The notes below the pieces were generated by a model. The model was not told where the DNA came from. It did not search any database and saw only the letters and a list, made by a program, of their open reading frames with translations. From Natronomonas aquatica (GTDB lineage: Archaea; Halobacteriota; Halobacteria; Halobacteriales; Haloarculaceae): 64,000 nucleotides of DNA. The stretch is taken from positions 62,001 to 126,000 of the forward strand of contig NZ_JAHLKM010000004.1 of the NCBI RefSeq assembly GCF_024449025.1. The letters are read 5' to 3'. Each line of letters starts with the position of its first letter. Position 1 is the stretch's first letter. Both the position numbers and the translations under genes were made by a program. Below, in pieces: positions 58,508-64,000 of this stretch.

Positions 58508-59110
58508 ATGAGCGCATCCACATCCGCATCCGTTCCCACCCGCGAGGTCGCCCGGCGCGCCTTCGCGGCAGAGTTCAACGACGCGACGTACACGTTCAAA
58601 GAATCCGACGACGACCGCGCCCCCGTCTACTCGCTTTTGCCGACCGGCGAGCGGGCAAACCGGGTGTTCGTCGTCGGCACGCTGACCGAAACCGAGGACG
58701 TCGGCGACGACTCCGAATACTGGCGCGGTCGGATCGTCGACCCGACCGGTACGTTCTTCGCCTACGCCGGGCAGTACCAGCCCGAAGCCACGTCGGTGCT
58801 CCGCGAGACCGAAACGCCGGCGTACGTCGCGGTCGTCGGCAAGCCCCGCTCCTACGAGACCGACGAGGGCGACATCAACGTCTCGTTGCGCCCCGAATCC
58901 ATCACGGTGGTCGACGAGGCGACCCGGAACCGCTGGGTGGTCGAGACGGCCGACCGGACCCTCGATCGGATCGAGGCCTTCGAGACGGCCGACGAGTACG
59001 CCGCGATGGCGGAAACCCAGTACGATCCGGACCTGTCGATCTACCGCGATCAGGTCATCGCGGCGCTCGAGGACCTCGAGGACGACGCCGAAGTGGCCGC
59101 CGAGGCGTAG
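58508..59110 (+). CDS. rpap3: RPA-associated protein (COG3390, Rpap3-like)
   Basis: A 200-residue protein of the RPA-associated family. Landmarks are TREVARRAFAAEFNDATYTFKE, YSLLPTGERANRVFVVGTLTE, the OB-fold strand EYWRGRIVDPTGTFFAYAGQYQPEA, and AYVAVVGKPRSYE. The start codon directly follows the rpa3 stop, so they are co-expressed; in Haloferax the pair is required together. The C-terminus is an acidic helix. Confidence 0.92.
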   Translation: MSASTSASVPTREVARRAFAAEFNDATYTFKESDDDRAPVYSLLPTGERANRVFVVGTLTETEDVGDDSEYWRGRIVDPTGTFFAYAGQYQPEATSVLRETETPAYVAVVGKPRSYETDEGDINVSLRPESITVVDEATRNRWVVETADRTLDRIEAFETADEYAAMAETQYDPDLSIYRDQVIAALEDLEDDAEVAAEA

Positions 59111-59128
59111 CGGGCGGTCCTCGCTCGG

Positions 59129-60124
59129 CTACGAGAGCCCAAACAGCGAAAGCGCCGCGAACATCGCGTCCCCGTAGGTCAACGCGAGGACGAGACCGAC
59201 GAACATCGGGACGACGAACGGGATCCCCGGCGTGATCCAGATCCGCTTTCGGTCCGGCTCCGAGACCACGGCCAACCCCGCCCGGAGTTCCGGTGGCGGC
59301 GTCCCGTAGGCGCCGTATTCCGACAGGAAGGCCGCCGCACCCCACGGGTCGTCCTCAACCGGCTCCACACCGTCACTCCCCGGCGGGTCCTCCGCCCCGT
59401 CGTCGATCGAGCCGTCCCCAGGATCGTTCGGCTCTACGGGAAGTGACTCCCGGTACCGGTCCGGGTCGGCGCGCAGCTCCGACAGCGTCGCCCCGCGCCA
59501 CTGCAGGTACATCCGGAGTGCGTCGAGATCGAGCCCACGGCGGGTGAATCCCTCGGGTGTTTCGAGCAGTCGGCCGTATTCCTCGGAGAGCGAGTCGACG
59601 CCTGCGGGCCGGCCGATGAACATCGCCGGCGTGATCTCGCCGCGGGGGAGGTTCCGTACCGCGAGTGCGAGCGGATACGCCAACCCCAGAAGGACCGTAT
59701 TCGAGAGGATGGTAAACGAAAGCACGCCGAGCGGCGCGCTGTGGAGCGGGTACGCCGTCCCGAACACCTCATAGACCGGGTAGGTCGGGAAAAGCACGGC
59801 GAGCGTAATGATCGCCTTCGCGTCCGCCCCGCCGAAGCCGCCGATCCGCCAGAAGACGTATCCCAGCGGCGCGACGATGCCGATCGAGAAGGCGACCTGG
59901 ACGGCAAAGAGCCGCCGCTGTAACGCCGTCCCCCCGAGGATGCCGAAAAGGTCCCACGAAAGGGCGACCGCGCCGACGGCGAGAAGCGGCAGCCACGTTC
60001 GGTTCGGTACCCGTCGATCCTTCAGATCGCGGTAGGCGGCCCACGCGAAGGCGGGGACGGCGAGCAGGCGTAGCAGGTCGGGTCCTGTGGCGATTCCGAA
60101 CAGCAGCGACGACACGTCCGACAC
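59129..60124 (-). CDS. Prepilin/prearchaellin peptidase (A24 family, PibD-like)
   Basis: A 331-residue membrane aspartyl protease. The two catalytic Asp lie in [11 protein letters not shown] (near 32-41) and [11 protein letters not shown] (near 99, the GxGD-type motif). About six transmembrane helices are split by a large hydrophilic acidic insert (about 175-285) typical of haloarchaeal PibD. It cleaves class III signal peptides of archaellins and pilins. The start is GTG at 60124. It is convergent with rpap3. No pilin genes are nearby. Confidence 0.92.
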   Translation of the reverse strand: MSDVSSLLFGIATGPDLLRLLAVPAFAWAAYRDLKDRRVPNRTWLPLLAVGAVALSWDLFGILGGTALQRRLFAVQVAFSIGIVAPLGYVFWRIGGFGGADAKAIITLAVLFPTYPVYEVFGTAYPLHSAPLGVLSFTILSNTVLLGLAYPLALAVRNLPRGEITPAMFIGRPAGVDSLSEEYGRLLETPEGFTRRGLDLDALRMYLQWRGATLSELRADPDRYRESLPVEPNDPGDGSIDDGAEDPPGSDGVEPVEDDPWGAAAFLSEYGAYGTPPPELRAGLAVVSEPDRKRIWITPGIPFVVPMFVGLVLALTYGDAMFAALSLFGLS

Positions 60125-60294
60125 TGCGTTCAGGTTCCTTATAAACGCCCGGCATCGCTCACCGGTTGATCGGCCCCGACGGATCGCCTCCGGCGACAGC
60201 GACAGCGGCGATTACGGAAAACGCGAAGAAAATCTCACACGACGGGAAGTGGCTCGCGACGCCGTCCGTTCTGGGGCCGTTTCGGCGCCGTATG

Positions 60295-60684
60295 TTATAT
60301 GACGCGGTTCTGGAGGTAATCCAGGTGTTTGGCGTTGTAGACGATCTGGACCTCTTCGGCGGCCGGGCTGCCGATACAGGTCAGCCGGACCATCTTCTCT
60401 TCGACCTCCTCGTCGGAGAGGATCTGCTGCATGTCCATGTCGATCTCGCCTTCCGTGACGATGGCCGCACAGTTCGCACAGGCGCCGGCCCGACACGAGA
60501 AGGGCCAGTCGTAGCCCTGTGCCTCGGCGGCTTCGAGGATGTACTCGCCCTCCGCGACGTCGAGGGTCCCGTAGTCCTCGTCGCCGAGGCCCTCATCGGC
60601 CGCCTTCTCGAAGAGATCGTCGTCTTCCATCTCCCAGCCGTGATCGTCCAGCACTTCGTAGTTGAGGTATTCTACTGTTGGCAT
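60295..60684 (-). CDS. Halophilic [2Fe-2S] plant-type ferredoxin
   Basis: A 129-residue ferredoxin. Cluster ligands are C-X4-C-X2-C in [10 protein letters not shown] (near 63-71) and Cys in LTCIGSP (near 102). The extra acidic N-terminal domain (about 10-45, [16 protein letters not shown]) is the haloarchaeal insertion. It carries electrons for 2-oxoacid:ferredoxin oxidoreductases and nitrite/sulfite enzymes. ATG at 60684 ([10 protein letters not shown]) was chosen; a GTG lies one codon earlier. Confidence 0.95.
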   Translation of the reverse strand: MPTVEYLNYEVLDDHGWEMEDDDLFEKAADEGLGDEDYGTLDVAEGEYILEAAEAQGYDWPFSCRAGACANCAAIVTEGEIDMDMQQILSDEEVEEKMVRLTCIGSPAAEEVQIVYNAKHLDYLQNRVI

Positions 60685-60777
60685 CACTATGTTGATTCAC
60701 GCCCCGGTATGTTGAAGTTTGCTGTTGCTCCCAATTGCTCCGAAGAACATCGGGATCGCCGACGGCCGACAGACATG

Positions 60778-60785
60778 CTTTTTTG
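60778..60785 (+). promoter_or_regulatory. T-rich TATA-like element for hisA
   Basis: GCTTTTTTG is centred about 27 bases before the hisA ATG at 60808. It is a weak TATA match but correctly placed for a leaderless mRNA. Confidence 0.35.
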
Positions 60786-60807
60786 TTCCCGCGATGTCCG
60801 TCCGGAC

Positions 60808-61524
60808 ATGTTCCCGACTTTCGAGGCCATACCTGCCGTCGATATGCAGGACGGACACGTCGTCCAACTGGTCGGCGGTCGGCGCGGGACCGGAACGGAG
60901 TACGGCGATCCGGTCACGGCGGCCCGGCGGTGGGTCGACGCCGGCGCGGAGACGCTCCATCTCGTCGACCTCGACGGTGCCTTCGAGGGCGAACGCGCCA
61001 ACGCCGACGCCGTCGAGGCGATCGTCGAGGCGGTCGACGTCGACGTCCAGCTCGGCGGCGGGATCCGGACCGTCCCGGACGCCACGCGGCTTCTGGAGGC
61101 GGGTATCGACCGCGTCATCCTGGGTACGGCGGCCGTCGAGACCCCCGAGATCGTCGGCGAGATCAGCGAGCGGTTCCCCGACAGCGTGATGGTGAGCCTC
61201 GACGCCAAGGACGGAGAGGTCGTCGTCTCGGGCTGGACCGAGGGGACGGGTCTCGATCCTGCCGAGGCGGCTGCCCGCTATGAATCCGAGGGCGCGGGGG
61301 CGATCCTCTTTACCGACGTCGACGTCGAGGGCCAGCTTTCGGGGATCCGCCGTGAACCCCTCGAAGGTGTCGTCGAAGCCGTCGACATCCCGGTCGTCGC
61401 CAGCGGTGGCGTCGCGACGCTCGAGGACGTCCGGACGCTCGAGGAGGCCGGCGCCGCGGCCGTCGTCATCGGGACCGCCCTCTACGAGGGCCGGTTCACG
61501 CTCGAGGAAGCGATGGCGGTCTGA
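60808..61524 (+). CDS. hisA: ProFAR isomerase HisA
   Basis: A 238-residue TIM-barrel isomerase of histidine biosynthesis. The two half-barrel phosphate loops are LGGGIRT (near 77) and ASGGVAT (near 198). The catalytic Asp pair lies in IPAVDMQDG (near 10) and FTDVDVEG (near 168). Other his genes are not beside it, as usual in haloarchaea. The start was set by the family N-terminus MFPTFEAIPAVD. Confidence 0.95.
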   Translation: MFPTFEAIPAVDMQDGHVVQLVGGRRGTGTEYGDPVTAARRWVDAGAETLHLVDLDGAFEGERANADAVEAIVEAVDVDVQLGGGIRTVPDATRLLEAGIDRVILGTAAVETPEIVGEISERFPDSVMVSLDAKDGEVVVSGWTEGTGLDPAEAAARYESEGAGAILFTDVDVEGQLSGIRREPLEGVVEAVDIPVVASGGVATLEDVRTLEEAGAAAVVIGTALYEGRFTLEEAMAV

Positions 61525-61662
61525 CCCGTTTCGGACCCCGATCCACGGGCGTCACCGTCCTCAACGCCCGAGACGACCGCGATCCCGAGACGCCCGGGAC
61601 GGTAACCGGCCTCCGGATACGGCGACGGTCCCGACCTTACCGTCGGTGTGGGATGGGGCCGT

Positions 61663-62076
61663 TCACCGACGCTCGCGAACGACGCTCACGGCGAATACGG
61701 CCGTGATGATCGCGAACGCCGAAAGCGAGAGGTTCGGGATCGAAAGCATGCCGAACAGCTCGAACTGGACGTTCCCACAGCCGCCGACCGAACAGGACGA
61801 GGCGGGCGTCAACTGGATCACGGAGTGATACGCCGCGACGAGGCCGCCCCCGACCGAGAGCGGGAGGGCGGTCCGCCAGACAGCGAGGCGGTCCTCGTAG
61901 GCGGCGACGGCGAAGACGACCACCAGCGGATACATCGCGATCCGCTGGATCCAGCAGAGATCACAGGGATATAGCCCCATCACTTCGCTGAAATAGAGGC
62001 TTCCGCCGGTCGCGACCGACGCGATGAGCGCACAGACGAGCAGTATCGAACGGGTTTCTGTGAGTGAGTGCTTCAT
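61663..62076 (-). CDS. dsbB: Disulfide bond formation protein DsbB
   Basis: A 137-residue inner-membrane protein with four transmembrane helices. The first redox pair is CDLC (near 38-41, in LYPCDLCWIQR) and the second is the Cys pair in SCSVGGC (near 95-100). It reoxidises a DsbA-like thiol oxidase with quinone. The DsbA partner is not in this window. Intact and of normal archaeal length. It is convergent with hisA and divergent from the thiolase operon. Confidence 0.92.
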   Translation of the reverse strand: MKHSLTETRSILLVCALIASVATGGSLYFSEVMGLYPCDLCWIQRIAMYPLVVVFAVAAYEDRLAVWRTALPLSVGGGLVAAYHSVIQLTPASSCSVGGCGNVQFELFGMLSIPNLSLSAFAIITAVFAVSVVRERR

Positions 62077-62193
62077 GGACGCTCAGGTGGGTTCGGGGGC
62101 ACCGCGGGCTCGTCTCTACACTGTCGGGCAGCCGGATTAACGGTTCGGGAGAGATACGTAGTTTTACCGCCCCCCGTGCCGTACGGTGGGTCG

Positions 62194-63351
62194 ATGAGCG
62201 AGACAGTCGCAGTCATCGGCGGGTCGATGACGAAGTTCGGACAGCGCGAGGCGTGGATCCGCGAGTTACTCGCCGATGCCGGCGAGGCGTGTCTGGACGA
62301 CGCCGGCGTCCCGTCGGACGCCGTCGAGCACCTGTACGTCTCGAACATGGCCAGCGGGGAGTTCGAGGGCCAGACAGGGGTCATGAACGCCCTCGCTCAC
62401 GATCTGGGTCTGCTTCCCGCCTACAGCCAGCGGGTCGACCAGACCAGCGCCAGCGGCGGGGCGGGGATCTACGCCGCCTGGCAGTCGGTCGCCTCCGGCG
62501 CGAGCGAGATGACGCTGCTGGTCGGCGGCGAGAAGATGACGCACCGTTCGACCGCCGAATCGACCGACATCATCGCGTCGATTACCCACCCCGCGGAATA
62601 CAAACACGGGGTGACGCTGCCCTCCTTTGCGGGGCTGACCGCCCGTCTGTACCTCGATCGGTTCGACGCCCCTCGCGAGAGCCTGGCGCGGGTCGCGGTC
62701 AAGAACCACGAGAACGGGACGCGAAACCGGAAGGCCCAGTTCCAAAAGGAGATCACCGTCGAGGAGGCCCTGGAGAGCCCGATCATCGCCGATCCGCTCC
62801 GGCTGTACGACTTCTGTCCGGTCACGGACGGCAGCGCGGCGCTTCTGTTCTGCCCGCTCGAAGTCGCCGAGGAGTACGCCGACGACTACGCGGTCGTGTC
62901 GGGGGTCGGTGGCGCGACCGACACCCACGTCGTCCACGAGCGCGAGGACCCCACGACGATGGGCGGGGTCGTCGACAGCAGCGAGGAAGCCTACGAAATG
63001 GCCGGAATCGGCCCGGACGACGTCGACGTCGCGGAACTGCACGATATGTTCACGATCCTCGAGTTCCTCCAGATGGAGGCGCTCGGGTTCGCCGAGAAGG
63101 GCCACGCGTGGGAACACGCCATGGACGGCCGGACGAAACTCGACGGCGATCGGCCGATCAACCCCTCCGGTGGGCTGAAATCCAAGGGTCACCCCCTCGG
63201 CGCGAGCGGTGTCGCACAGGCCTACGAGATCTACGAACAGTTGGTCGGGGAAGCTGGCGACCGGCAGGTGCCGGCTGAGACCGGCCTGGCCTGCAACGTC
63301 GGCGGGTTCGGCAACTGCGTGACGACGGCGATCTTCGAGGCAAACCGATGA
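62194..63351 (+). CDS. Haloarchaeal beta-ketothiolase, alpha (catalytic) subunit
   Basis: A 385-residue thiolase-fold protein. The nucleophile position that is Cys in bacterial thiolases is Ser here (DQTSASGGAG, near 88-92). The remaining catalytic elements are ELHDMFT (near 284), GGLKSKGHPLGASG (near 328) and CNVGGFGN. Haloferax PhaA/BktB are known to use a Ser-His-His triad and to need a small beta subunit, and the gene directly downstream encodes such an OB-fold protein. It condenses or cleaves acyl-CoA/acetyl-CoA. Whether it serves polyhydroxyalkanoate, isoprenoid or degradation pathways cannot be told here. Confidence 0.9.
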   Translation: MSETVAVIGGSMTKFGQREAWIRELLADAGEACLDDAGVPSDAVEHLYVSNMASGEFEGQTGVMNALAHDLGLLPAYSQRVDQTSASGGAGIYAAWQSVASGASEMTLLVGGEKMTHRSTAESTDIIASITHPAEYKHGVTLPSFAGLTARLYLDRFDAPRESLARVAVKNHENGTRNRKAQFQKEITVEEALESPIIADPLRLYDFCPVTDGSAALLFCPLEVAEEYADDYAVVSGVGGATDTHVVHEREDPTTMGGVVDSSEEAYEMAGIGPDDVDVAELHDMFTILEFLQMEALGFAEKGHAWEHAMDGRTKLDGDRPINPSGGLKSKGHPLGASGVAQAYEIYEQLVGEAGDRQVPAETGLACNVGGFGNCVTTAIFEANR

Positions 63352-63734
63352 CCACGACAAGGACAAGGACAATGACCATGGAAGCCTACCGCTACGAGGA
63401 CGGATCGATCAGCTACCCGGGACACCCACGGGGTCGAAGCGGCGACGAGCCGGTCGAGGCGATCGACCTCAGCGAGTACACCGGCGAGGTAGTGACCTGG
63501 ACGACGAGCACGGCGACGCCGCCCGGAGTCCGGGAGCCGAACACCCTGGCGATCGTCGAGTTCGAAGTCAAGGGGACGGCCGTTCGGGCGCTGGCTCAGA
63601 CCACGACCGACGACGTCGAGATCGGGACGACCGTCACCCCGGTCTACGTCGAAGAACTCCGCGAACCCGGCGTCGGGCTCAAGGACGCCGACGGCCCCCA
63701 GGAGTGGGACGGCTATCGGTTCGAGCCGGTCTGA
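63348..63734 (+). CDS. OB-fold (DUF35-type) beta subunit of the thiolase
   Basis: A 128-residue small protein: AYRYEDGSISYPGHPRG, then an OB-fold region (GEVVTWTTSTATPPGVREPN, LAIVEFEVKG, VEIGTTVTPVYVEEL). DUF35-type proteins often carry a zinc ribbon before the OB fold; it has degenerated here and no Cys is visible. It is coupled to the thiolase by an ATGA overlap. The start at 63348 is followed by a Thr/Arg repeat (TTTRTRT); ATG at 63372 or 63378 (MEAYRYED) may be the true start. Confidence 0.85.
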   Translation: MTTTRTRTMTMEAYRYEDGSISYPGHPRGRSGDEPVEAIDLSEYTGEVVTWTTSTATPPGVREPNTLAIVEFEVKGTAVRALAQTTTDDVEIGTTVTPVYVEELREPGVGLKDADGPQEWDGYRFEPV

Positions 63735-63864
63735 TCCGGTCGCGGTCCCGTCTGCCATCCGGCTTTTCGTGAATCGGCCTGCCGGTCCGCCCCCGACTCG
63801 GTGGTGTGTGGGCGCGTGGCACTTCCACGGGGAGATTATTATCGGCGCCCCCGTCAGACCCCCC

Positions 63865-64000
63865 ATGGACGAAGTCGACTTTCTGGTCATCGGCTCCGGG
63901 TCCGGCCTCGACGTCGCCAACGCCGCCGCAAACCGCGGACAGTCGGTCGCGGTCGTCGAGAAGGGCCCGCTCGGCGGCACGTGTCTCAACCGCGGCTGTA
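63865..64000 (+). CDS. Dihydrolipoamide dehydrogenase-like flavoprotein, partial (5' end)
   Basis: Forty-five residues are visible before the window ends. The FAD-binding loop is VIGSGSGLDVANAA (near 8-21), then VVEKGPLGGTCLNRGC. The redox-active disulfide motif GGTCLNxGC is that of the dihydrolipoyl dehydrogenase/mercuric reductase/glutathione reductase family. The second Gly of the usual GxGxxG loop is kept as GSGSGL, with a hydrophobic residue where many have P or A. Specific function needs the rest of the gene. Confidence 0.8.
   Translation, partial: MDEVDFLVIGSGSGLDVANAAANRGQSVAVVEKGPLGGTCLNRGC

Noticed and set aside
1-64000. CRISPR arrays, insertion sequences, rRNA or a replication origin
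   Set aside because: I found no regularly spaced repeats, transposase, rRNA sequence or orc1/cdc6 gene with origin-like repeats.

Overview
The window is a piece of a haloarchaeal (class Halobacteria) chromosome. The evidence is high GC with strong G/C third-position bias, very acidic proteins, TATA boxes about 26-28 bases ahead of many start codons (leaderless transcripts), and archaeal marker genes: hef, prefoldin beta, cdrL-cdrS-ftsZ2, haloarchaeal RPA with its partner, Tfx, Sec61 beta, PibD-type prepilin peptidase and the halophilic 2Fe-2S ferredoxin. I see no CRISPR array, insertion sequence or rRNA. One tRNA (Tyr, GUA) is present. The argGH-lysW-argXCBDEF order resembles Natronomonas from memory, but I cannot fix the genus.

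Layout. 0-10 kb: a partial ferritin-like gene, a rhodanese-metallo-beta-lactamase protein, Hef, a K+/H+ antiporter with its TrkA-C subunit, a four-CBS protein, DUF2070, DUF3194 and prefoldin beta. 10-23 kb: ileS followed by a broken surface-protein gene, PRPP synthase, a prenyl diphosphate synthase, a truncated AMP-ligase-like protein, a Bat-like regulator, a Rieske protein, a pabB-pabA-pabC operon and aroE. 23-31 kb: small redox and zinc-ribbon genes, tRNA-Tyr beside a partial copy of its tail, the cell-division cluster cdrL, cdrS, ftsZ2, then ncsA and a MinD-like pair. At 30.5-31 kb two gene remnants are fused back to back. 32.6-41.8 kb: arginine biosynthesis (argG, argH, then lysW-argX-C-B-D-E-F), which uses the LysW carrier route to ornithine. 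41.8-54 kb: thioredoxin, Sec61 beta, a PadR regulator, a GAF/ATPase sensor, an XPD-like helicase, NUDIX, dcd, ThiR, a methyltransferase, a sugar-acid dehydratase and thi4. 54-64 kb: a radical SAM protein, TRAM, Tfx, rpa3-rpap3, prepilin peptidase, ferredoxin, hisA, dsbB, a two-subunit haloarchaeal thiolase and the start of a dihydrolipoamide-dehydrogenase-like gene.

The observation I find most worth testing is upstream of argG. The only good TATA box is about 200 bases from the gene. It lies 26-32 bases ahead of a 29-codon ORF whose end carries five Arg codons in eight. That ORF is followed by segments that could fold in mutually exclusive ways, ending in a hairpin. This matches the logic of an amino-acid attenuator, which would be unusual in an archaeon. 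Next come a repeated CGTCTTAC motif and a dense GTAAAC cluster around the cdr-ftsZ2 genes, a LysW without zinc-binding cysteines, a radical SAM motif with CX4CX2C spacing, a repeated element directly upstream of the thi4 TATA box near a ThiR gene, and several gene remnants. All functional statements are from reading the sequence and remembered family knowledge; no searches were run.
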